Positions 12,587 through 22,500 of a stretch of DNA of 64,000 nucleotides are shown piece by piece (positions within the stretch are counted from its first letter, which is position 1; the number at the start of each line of letters is the position of its first letter). The notes under the pieces are model-generated. The model saw nothing but the letters and a program-made list of their open reading frames with translations, did not search any database and had not been told where the DNA came from. The position numbers and the translations under genes are program-made. This stretch comes from Andrena cerasifolii (lineage: Eukaryota; Arthropoda; Insecta; Hymenoptera; Andrenidae), in assembly GCF_050908995.1 (NCBI RefSeq), contig NC_135118.1:3906001-3970000 (forward strand), given 5' to 3'.

Positions 12587-13029
12587 TACAGTGAGTATAA
12601 AAAGTATTCGTACAGCGACCAATTTAAAGTAAAACTTTGTACATCCATGTCAGTAATAAATTTTAACGGAATAAAAATGATTAATACATATTCTTCGATG
12701 CTTGTAGAATAGATTTTGTGTGAACAAAATTTTATTCCCCTTAACATTTACAAGGATATTAACAAAAACAGATAAACGTGCAGAAATGGACGCACGAAAA
12801 GTATTCGTACAGTTAAATAATAAAGAATTAATAAACCATAGAATTAAATTAAATATTTAATGTTTCAATAGTTTGTGAGATTGCCCGTTGATTTTATAAT
12901 AGCTTTGAAGCTTATTATTGGGTATGGAATTTACTAAATTGGATGTTATAGCAGGCTGTATTATACTCTACTCTTTAAGCAGCGCAGTTTTCAAACTTTC
13001 TTTAAATGTAATATTATAATTACATATTT

Positions 13030-13640
13030 TTTTGTCCAGATGATTCCATAGGTACTCTATGGGATTGATATGTGGTGATTATGGCGCCGTTTTAAAATAT
13101 TTTGGTGTGTTATATAAAACTCTCTGCCCAGTGTTATATGCTGAACGCTTTGGGTCAAGGGGTTTTTCTGGACATTTTTCCCCATATAATCATTGCATTA
13201 ATGGTGCAACAAATGGTTACCTAGATGGGGCTACCGCACTATTAGACTGTAGTAGAAACAAAAATAGTACAAGACTGAGTGGCTACGAGTTTCAGAACTC
13301 TGAACAAGTAGCCCGTACCATTCTTATAGTCATAAGAGGTGAAACAATGGCAGTTTTTTCTAGATTTATTGAAGCCTTATAGTTGTAAGATAGAACTTTG
13401 TAATGTCCTTCAATAAATACTTTTTCAAAAAAAAAAAATGCTTTGGATCATTGTCATGGGTAAATATAAAATTGTCATTAAGTCCCATTTTATTTGCACT
13501 AGCATGGATGTGCTTCTTCAGGATGTCAATACAAACTCTATTGCACTCATACAGACCCAGCCAAATGCAGAACCCCCACGGTATTTCATTGTAGGTCCTG
13601 ACTTTTCTTTTCTGAACTCCGTATTCTTTTTTCTCCATGC
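13030..13640 (-). pseudogene. Tc1-like transposase 3' fragment, left arm (split by an insertion)
   Basis: Reading leftward, the arm encodes HASANKMGLNDNFIFTHDND followed by PKH, the region of the second catalytic aspartate of Tc1-type DDE transposases. Beyond the 286-bp insertion at 13154-13439 come VLYN-like residues and a SPHINPIEY-like motif corresponding to the family signature SPDLNPIE. The N-terminal helix-turn-helix domains and the first catalytic aspartate are not present. With the insertion and the missing 5' half the copy cannot encode an active enzyme. Confidence 0.8.
13154..13439 (+). mobile_element. Retroposed mRNA 3' fragment with poly(A) tail
   Basis: These 286 bases interrupt the left transposase arm and are flanked by the 7-bp direct repeat GCTTTGG (13147-13153 and 13440-13446). 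The right arm of the same palindrome lacks the insert and shows the pre-insertion sequence. The insert has AATAAA at 13412-13417 and ends about 10 bases later in a run of 12 A. This is the signature of an LINE-type reverse transcriptase acting on a polyadenylated RNA. A reading frame ending RGETMAVFSRFIEAL-stop at about 13380 could be the source protein's C-terminus; I do not recognise it. A tailed SINE is the alternative. Confidence 0.8.
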
Positions 13641-13899
13641 TGTGAAGTGTGTTTTGAGCCCAAATATTTCAAATTTGTTTGCGTCAGTGAATTGCAGCCA
13701 AATGCAGAACCCCCGCGGTATTTCATCGTAGGTCGTGAATTTTCTTTTCTGAACTCTGTATTCTTTTTTCTCCATGCTGTGAAGTGTGTTTTGGGCCCAA
13801 ATATTTCGAATTTGTTTGCGTTAGTGAATTCAAAATATTTGGGTCCAAAACACACTTCACAGTATGGACAAAAAAAAGGATACAAACTTCAGAAAAGTA

Positions 13900-14230
13900 A
13901 ATTCACGACCTACGATGAAATACCACGGGGGTTCTGCAGTTGGCTGCATCTGTATGAGTGCCGTTGGAGTGAAATCTCTACATTTCATCGATGGTAGTAT
14001 GAATCATAGAGTTTATATTGACATCCTGAACAAGCGCATCCATGCGAGTGCAAATAAAATGGGAATTAATGACAATTTTATATTTACCCATGACAATAAT
14101 CCAAAGTATTCTGCATATAATACTGGGCTGAGGGTTTTATATAACATACCAAAATATTTGAAAACGGAGCCATAATCACCACACATCAATCCCATAGAGC
14201 CCCTATGGTATTACCTGGACAAAAAAGTAC
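13900..14230 (+). pseudogene. Tc1-like transposase 3' fragment, right arm
   Basis: This is the mirror-image partner of the left arm. It reads FIDGSMNHRVYIDILNKR, then HASANKMGINDNFIFTHDNN with PKY (degenerate at the second catalytic motif where the left arm has NDPKH), then NTGLRVLYNIPKYLKTEP-stop where an intact copy would continue into SPxxNPIE. The premature stop just before that motif and the absent N-terminal half make it inactive. Confidence 0.8.
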
Positions 14231-14252
14231 GTAATCATAATATTACATTTAA

Positions 14253-14528
14253 CGCTATTCCTACCATGACCAGTGAAATCACCATTTTTAAAATTTCGAT
14301 TAGAATTTCCTATATACAATGTAATTGAATCACCTTTAAACTTTACGACTTTTCCTCCAATATACATTTGTACACGATATACTTCTGAATAAAAGAAACT
14401 ATATTTTTACCCTGTCAAATTGGCGATTATCTTCATTCTATATTAAAAAATATAAGTTGTGCTAAAGTGCAGTCATTCGACCGGTCGCGGTAGGAATAGG
14501 TATACGTGAAGTGTCGGTAGGAATAGTG
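14253..14528. mobile_element. TTAA-type MITE (family 4) inside the Tc1-like element
   Basis: A 276-bp insert begins CGCTATTCCTACC and ends GGTAGGAATAGTG, with TTAA on each side (14249-14252 and 14529-14532). The corresponding left-arm sequence of the host palindrome (near 13000-13020) runs through the site without interruption, which confirms the insertion and its 4-bp duplication. It is non-coding. The TTAA target suggests mobilisation by a piggyBac-type transposase. Confidence 0.88.
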
Positions 14529-15831
14529 TTAAAGAAAGTTTGACAACCTCGCTGCTAGAAGAGTAAAGTATAATACAGCCTGCTATAACATCCAACTTAG
14601 TGAATTCCATAACGATGAGCCTCAAAGCTATTATAAAATCAAAAGGCAATCTGACAAACTATTAAAACATTAAATATTTAGTTTATTTCTATAGTTTACT
14701 AATTCTTTATTATTTAACTGTACGAATACTTTTCGCACGTCCGTTTATGCACGTCTATCTGTTTATGTTATTATCTTTGTAATTGTTAATGGGAATAAAA
14801 TTTTGTTCATACAAAATCTGTTCTACAAGCATCGAAGAATATGTATTAATCATATTTTTTCCGTTAAAACTGACTACTGACATGGATATACAAAGTTTTA
14901 CTTTATATTGGTGCCTGTACGAATACTTTTTACACTCACTGTATGTCGCTTTATTTATAGACAAACTGGACGTTTAACAGATACAGGATAAACTTGATAA
15001 ATACAGAAGAATAGTTGCTTTCTCTATATTGGTTACTTATATGAAAATTTTACTTTTCAGTGAATGAAGATGACTAACTGTGACATTAACAAGAATGATA
15101 CAATTCTAAATAAAGTTCTACTTACGAGCCACCATTATTACATATCGCGGAGTTTACATCGTACGTACCAGTTTTACTGGGAAACTAACGTTTGTTCCCG
15201 AAAATCTATCGAAAATCGATACTATCTACGCGCAGGGTATTTAAAAAGATTAAAAAAGGATTACTGCGTCCTTCTCAGATGATTTTCATGAAACGGGTGG
15301 TGATCAAATTGCCACAGTAGGAGGAGGAAACATGCTTACCCAGTAGTACGGTCTTGTTTAATTGTAACATAATACAGCGTGGTGTGTGGTTTTAATGCAT
15401 TTCTCTATATTTTGTAATTGTATTTGCTTATTTCTTGACAGATATCATCTAAGATAAATTTTGAACGTAACTGAACGTAACTAATCGTCTCGCAATTCTC
15501 GCCACTATATATTGTATTGTATAATGTGAAGTGAATAGAGGTATAGGATATCGAGGTATCGAGATTCGATGGACAGCGATATTTAAAAAAAACCCTTTTG
15601 TATTAGATTACGGTGCGGTAGTTAAAAAACATATAGATAAATCGTGACATTGATAGAGCGCTGAAGTGAACGTGTTTCGAAGATCAGCACAAACGAATTC
15701 GAATTGACAGAAATTGACAAAAATATCAGGAGATAACGACTCGGAGCCTCAAGCGGGACTATAGATAACTATAGATAGGTGCCTGTCATAGCATTAGTGG
15801 GACATTTTACAGCGCCGCTTGTGATGTGTCT

Positions 15832-16144
15832 GGGCGAATTCCACTTACGTTCAAATCGCCCGTGGGTTTCATTAGGGTAGGTTTCCCTATACGCGACCGG
15901 ACGCATCGTCAAGAATTTCAAAGTCAATTTTCTCGAAAATGAAGCGCGATATCAAAAAATTGTATTGTTTTTTCTCGATTTATTTACTTATTATAAGTCG
16001 ATAAGAAAGAGCAACTTTTTTTCATATCGCGCTTAATTTTCAAGAAAATCGACTTTGAAGTTCTTGACGTTGCATCCAGTCGCGTACAGGAGAGCCTAGC
16101 TTAATGAAAGTCACGGGCGATTTTGGCGTAAGTGGAATTCGCCC
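15832..16144. mobile_element. Foldback MITE with ends GGGCGAATTCCACTTACG
   Basis: The left end GGGCGAATTCCACTTACG is matched by CGTAAGTGGAATTCGCCC at the right end, and the arms stay complementary almost to the centre (for example CGCGATATCAAAA opposite TTTTTTTCATATCGCG). TCT stands on both outer sides, a possible 3-bp target duplication. It has no coding capacity. Confidence 0.85.
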
Positions 16145-16149
16145 TCTGA

Positions 16150-16330
16150 TAGCTGATAGCGCATTCGGCAGACACGCATTGGCACTGCACTGGTGCCAGA
16201 AATTGCCGTTCGTGACTTTGATTGGTCGATTCTTATAAAGCTATCTTCGTCTCTGTCAGAAACAACCAATCCAAGTCATTTTTTGGCACTGGCCAGAGTC
16301 AGTGAGAGATATCGAATTTCCTATTAGTAT
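16150..16330. mobile_element. Small hairpin MITE (CTGCACTGGTGCCA type), copy 1
   Basis: The arms contain GCACTGGTGCCAGAAATT and AATCCAAGTCATTTTTTGGC around a loop with AGCTATCTTCGTCTCTGTCAG. The same sequence, with a better-preserved palindrome, recurs at about 32149-32309. This copy is more diverged, particularly in its left arm. Confidence 0.75.
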
Positions 16331-16577
16331 TATCTTGTCTCCCGTCTGAACGAATTGTATAGTTAATGATTGTATTTAAATCATTCGAAAACTGAAATAA
16401 CGACAACATAACTGACCTTATACTTACACGTTGAATATAATTGCGCGATCGTAGTATTTCTTTCGATAATCAATTATATCAAGTACCGTCAAAAATCACA
16501 ATAATTATAGTGAAATATCCAGAATTAAAATTAATATAAAGAACGATTTGATTAATTTTACCGAACAATTTTTAACG

Positions 16578-19500
16578 ATGGATGATAGTGAAGAAACGAT
16601 GTCTGATATTTACAACACTTTAGTGCAGATACGTTATCCCGAAATTACAACTGCAACAGTTAAAAATGTAGAATTAACAATTCTGAAGGGGCAGAATCGA
16701 ATTTCCTTACTGTCTTGGCTCTTGTGTGAAAAATCTTCCTCGACAGCAGCTACATTAGAAAAATTAAAAGGACCTGCTTTAGAAGGTTTTAGCTGTATTG
16801 CCATTGAATAAGGGTATCGTAAGTATAGTGTGTTTAATGTTAAAAACGATGTATATGTTTACAGCAAAGTTATTACAGCATTATTCCGAAATTGGGATCT
16901 GCGTTAACAAGGACTTGCTGCTGGTATGTGTTTTATTTAAATTTCTTTGTATTATTAAAATAATGTACGAATTATAATTTGCAGGGAAATTGTACTTTAC
17001 AGAAACAACTTCCCACTTTAAAGTTGTTATTAGATTTTATGAAATGCATGTATATTCAACCTTCTGCCCAGCATATTTCAAAAGAAGCTGTCGACGATAT
17101 ATTACAGGTATTCAAATAAATGTTTAAATTATAAAGAGCAAGACATATGTGTATGTTATATATAGCGACGCAATAATATTATATACATATTAAGGTGGCT
17201 CTTATTTTCGACTTTTCAATTTTCTTTGCGGCACACTCCAGAATAGTTCCAAATAATTAAAAAAAAATCTGTGTAAAGTTTGAGCTCGATGGGATAACGG
17301 GAAATGATGCCCCTGGGCCCTTAAACATTTAAAACATTAACAGCTCGCGAAGTGGATTTTGTATAATATCCTCCAAGTTATTGATTAAATGAAAAAATAT
17401 GTCAAACAAAAGTTGTAGATCCGGACAAGGAGCATCTTTTATGTTGTATTACTTTTTCTCGTGCGACAAACGGTTTTTGAAAAAAGGCGGAAAAGCTAAA
17501 AAAGAAAAAACTTTTCCTCTCATATTTTGAAAGTTTTGTTTTCGAAGACTATTTTTTAAACATAAAATTGTTTCCTTCTTATTTTCAGTGTTTGAGTCTA
17601 TATCTTGAAATTCGCAAAAAATCGAGATATAGACTCTATATCTTCGATATTTTTGCGCATTTCGGATTTTTTTTTTTTGATTATTTGCAACTATTCTGGA
17701 GGGTGCCCCGAAGAAAATCTTGAAAAAAATTTTAGGTTAGGTTAGGTTTATTTTTCCTTTGGTACAGTTACAAAAAATTATACTCCCCATACCAAAGCGG
17801 CATTTCAAGAAAACTTCTTGTGTAGCCCAACGAACTCTAGTCCCTTATAAAACATTTCTATCTCTCCATTCTGAGCATTCTTCCCTCATACTCTCATGTC
17901 TCATACCTTGTTACATCTGTGATTATGCTAATATATTGATACGCAGACCATTAAACATTAAACAAAAATATCATATAACGATGTATTACAATAATAATAA
18001 GAAAAAAATTTTACCAAGAGTAAATAAGAACCACCCTAATACATATACATATATGTTAAATAGATGTGCATTAAAGAAGACTCAGACATAATGACGTCTG
18101 ATACCGAACCAAAGTTAAGTTATTCCGAATCTCTACAGTACTTTGATAATTTAGAGAAGTATGTGCTTGAGCATCAAGAATCAAATTCAACTCATTACGC
18201 CGAAAAAGACGAGCACGACGCAGAACACGAAGCACGGATGATTGTAATAAATTATACGATCTTCTATTAAGGGGAGGTTCCGATCTAGAGCCCAAAAAAA
18301 TAGGTGATATTTAGGAATTAATTAAAGGAAAACAACTATATATAATTTAATGGGATTTTTTGCATTGTATTAAGGATGTCTTAAGTTATAGAAATATATT
18401 TTTTGTTTTATAATTAATTATTGCAAAAGACACTGGGGGGGTCGTTTAAAGTCAAGGCGTCAAAAAATTGATCCAAATCGATGGGCGCTGTATCTTCAAA
18501 AGTTATTATCCGATTCGACTGAAACCTTTTTTATTTTGAAGATTATTCTTCTGTCTAGGGAGGAAACCAGAAAAATTACAAAAATGACATTTTTTTAGAA
18601 AATAACGACACGTCATGTTTGAAATCACTTTTCCCTGTATTTTTCGTCCTTTCAACGCCTTTGAAAACTATAAATTTTTAATTTTTTGTAATTTTTTTAC
18701 CCCCCCCCCCTAGCGAGAAGTATATTCTTCAAAATAAAAAAAGTTTCAGTCGAATCGTATAATAATTTTTGGAGATACAGCGCCCACCGTTTTGAGAACA
18801 CTGTTTCGAGAAAAACGCGTTTAAAGTTTTACGTGAGTGCCGAGTGGCCGGGTGTTACCCATGCATTTGCCGTTACTCAAATGCCTATAACTTCGGGAAT
18901 TTTACCAATTTCAACAAATCCTTTTAAACACGTATTCCTAAAAGATTGAACATTCGAAAAATGAAATAAAAAAATAATCGACATTTAGACCGGAACCTCC
19001 CCTTAAGATGATACATAAGAATGTACATTTGAATAAAATTCTAGGAAGATCGAAAGGGAATTAACGAGGATGATCGAAATCTATTGTTTAATGCGGAGAC
19101 AAAAAAGTTCATAGAAGCATTTTCGAATATTGGATCATGGCCCATGCCGAATGTAAGAAATGCAAATAATAGTTTGCATTCTATGGATGATGACATCAAA
19201 AGCATATGCTCAAACTTCTCTTCTTTAACAAAGGTTCTTACATTTATGTAGCAAGTAATAGATGTCTGTATCTTTGTTCTATTAAAAAAAATTTTTTTAG
19301 TTTTTACAAGCGAGGGAGGGAATATTGAATGCGACTATACCGAAAGGATTAGACAGAATGACTACACCTTTAACTGAAATTGTCGAAGACAATGTCATTC
19401 GCTCGGAAGAGCTTTCAAATGTGTACATAAATGATTTATGAATTTGAAATATTTTTAACGATTGACGGATTTTAAGAACTATGACTGAAATTTGCGCAAC

Positions 19501-22500
19501 ATATATTTCCTTTTCATGATTACCTGCTGGACGGGCGCACGCTATCATGAGCGTCACGGAATTTCCACCAAGCGAATCTTGCAACAATCTCGTGACGTTA
19601 TTGTCTCGGCAACCAACATAAAACGTAGAGCTACCATCCCCTAATTAAGATATAACATTCCCTAATCCTAACAAACCTTTATTCATATTTACTCCTTCTT
19701 TAAATCTTTCTCCAATTGGTTGTCTTTTTACTACGTTCAGAACCAGCTAAGTCGACCAAATGAAGCTGGGCATTGTATCTTTGGGTCAGACATTGTAACG
19801 CTTCCGTTGCTTTCGTCACCTTTCTCCTCTATCCCAGTAATTTTTATATTCTTTCCATCGTCTCTAATGTCAACGATAGATTGATTACGTTGTTTGTCGG
19901 TCAAGAGATCGTACAAATGTTCTTGGTAGAGTTCCATGTATGAAACTGTAACTCTGAACCACCAGTCCTCTTTCAATAAAATCGTTTTAAAAATATCATG
20001 TATAGCTTGTCGTATAACGCCTGAATCTGTTGATTCAACATAATTTGTACCCATCGAATGGGTTTTACCGATACCAGTTTAACCATAAGCTAATATAGTG
20101 ACATTGTAGCCTGCAAATAAACATATAATTGTACTATATAAATAAAATAGCGAAGAAATATAATAAATTATATTTTCATATAATCGTGCACTTTTATTAC
20201 CTCTTAGTTACCGTAGTAACTTTTCTGCATTTGGATTCATATACATCTCAACAATATATAAATTTCATAGTTTTATTCTACTACATGTACAAGATACTTA
20301 TTTTCACTTTTAGTTATGCAAACAGAAATCTCTAAGTCGTAGGACATCTACTCAGTTGTAGAAAGACGTGAACTGCATTACGAACACTGTCTAATAAAAA
20401 AAAAAATCGTTTTCATTATTTTCATTTAAGAGGACCTTCCGGTCTAAAAGTCGATTTTTTTTATTTCATTTTTCGAATGTTCAACCTTTTAGGAATATGC
20501 GTTTAAAAGAATTTGTTGAAATTCGTAAAATTCCCGAAATTATAAGCATTTAAGTAGCGGCAAATGCATGGAAAACAATCGGCCACTCGGCGCCCACGTA
20601 AAACTTTTAAACGCGTTTTTCTCGAAACAGTGTTCTCAAAACGGTGGGACTTGTACTTTCAAAAGTAATTATTCGATTCCACTGAAACTTTTTTTATTTT
20701 GAAGAATATACTTCTGGCTAGGAGGATACCAGAAAAAAATACAAAAGTTGAAAATTTATAATTTTCAAAGGCGTTGAAAATGTGAAAAATATAGGGAAAA
20801 AGTGATTTCAAACTTCAAGTGTCGTTGTTTTCTAAAAAAATGTTATTTTTGTAATTTATTCTGGTTTCTTCCCTAGACAGAAGAATATTCTTCAAAATAA
20901 AATAAGTTTCAGTCGAATCGGATATCTTTTGGAGATACAGGTCCCACCGATTTGGATCGATTTTTTGACACCTTGACTTTAACGACCCCCCAGTGTCTTC
21001 TGCAATAATTAATTATAAAACAAAAAATATATTTCCATAATCTAAGACATCCTAAACACAATGCAAAAAGTCCCATTAAATTATATATAGTAGTTTTCCT
21101 TTAATTAATTCCTAAAGATCACCTATTTTTGGGGGCTCTAGATCGGAAGGTCCCCTTAATAATCACAATTTATAGTGTTTAGTCACTATCCATCTAGCTT
21201 AAATTGATATTGATATATACGTACCTTACACTATAAAGCAGAAAGTGTTTCGTATATTTGTGTGTTTGTCTGTCGCCTAAACACTTTCGACCGGTAAACT
21301 TGGGGGTCACGAAATGTACCTCGGCTCGTTATGCGTGGCTAATCCAGATAAATGTGACTATTTTCGCCAAAAAAAAAATAAAAAATAAATTTTTCTTTTA
21401 TAAAATCAGAATCTAAATTTTGGGCGAAGCCGAGTAGTAAAGCTAGTAATTTCATAAACGCAACCTTTCTATATTGAAATGTACAACAGAAGCTCCTTCT
21501 TTTCTTTCCTTAAAGGTGGAGAATATATTACTAAACACCAATATTTATTTAAAAAATTTTATTGGGGCAATTACAAATACAAGATAACGGTTTTATGATC
21601 TGGGTCGTTCCTTCTTCTCTTTGTAAAGCGCAAGCAAAGAAACATTGGCAACTTTCACTACTTTAAATCGAACCCCAGGAATGTCACCGACGGCATGGCC
21701 TTTACGACCGAATCCCGCTACCAAAACTTCGTCGTTCTCCTCGATGTTGTTCAGACAACCATCTCTAGGTACGAAGGCTGTGATTTTTTTACCATTCTTG
21801 ATAAGCTGTACTCGCACGCACTTACGAATTGCAGAGTTGGGCTGTTTTGCTTCTACTCCCCTAAAAAGTAAAGTGCAATTACAATTAAAACACCTCTGTT
21901 ATTAATCGATCTAATAACACTGCATCTATGTAAATACATACACTTTTTCTAAAACAATACCCTTAGCATGGGAAGCACCACCGAACGGATTGGCCTTCCA
22001 TCTTGTTCCCAAGTGAGCTTTCTTGTAGTCTTTATCGTTCCAGCGTTGATCACGTCTGTGGTTCACGTGTTTACGTGCAGTACGAAGACCACGAGGTTTA
22101 CCTGTGAAAGATTTCAGAAAATGAGGTTATGTACGTACTCCATCTGAGGCTTCGAAATTTTAATTCAGTTCAGATTTAATATTTGCTCATCGATGTTGCA
22201 CCACACGATAAAACATATTATTGATTATTTATAAGCGAAATATTAATGATAACTATGTCAGATTATGTTTGATTATTTGCATAGAATAGCGCATTCACAC
22301 GCAACCACGTTATCAGCGATACAGTTTAGTAAAAGATATAATTCAGAAACTGGTTGTGGCGTATTTAACGAAATAATTATTAAACTCGATAACAGAAAAC
22401 TATATAAACTTCACATGCATATCGTAATATCTGTTTAAGGAATTTAAAAACAATATAATTGTAAGACTTTTCACGTACCCATCTTGCTCGGTGTGCTTCG

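Larger units (their letters stand above)
12589..14941. mobile_element. Palindromic composite Tc1/mariner-like transposon
   Basis: The ends are inverted copies (CAGTGAGTATAAAAAGTATT at the left, its complement at 14920-14941, slightly diverged) flanked by TA on both sides (12587-12588 and 14942-14943), the Tc1/mariner target duplication. The whole element is nearly symmetrical about position 13829: each arm carries the 3' half of a Tc1-like transposase reading outward, and the transposase 5' halves are absent. The centre has a 138-bp direct repeat (about 13564-13829) plus an inverted third copy. It looks like two defective copies joined head-to-head that were later mobilised, or aborted, as one unit. 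Two later insertions sit inside it (13154-13439 and 14253-14528). Confidence 0.88.
14944..16577. other. Intergenic, upstream of HAUS7
   Basis: The first 900 bases are AT-rich, with no conserved frame. Two inverted-repeat elements (15832-16144 and about 16150-16330) occupy the second part. The segment 16330-16577 precedes the HAUS7 start codon and presumably contains its 5' leader; no distinct promoter motif is seen. Confidence 0.45.

Noticed and set aside
19297..20054. A second functional kinesin gene in HAUS7
   Set aside because: It has a stop codon in the P-loop, a frame change and a large deletion, and lacks exon 1 and everything after exon 3.
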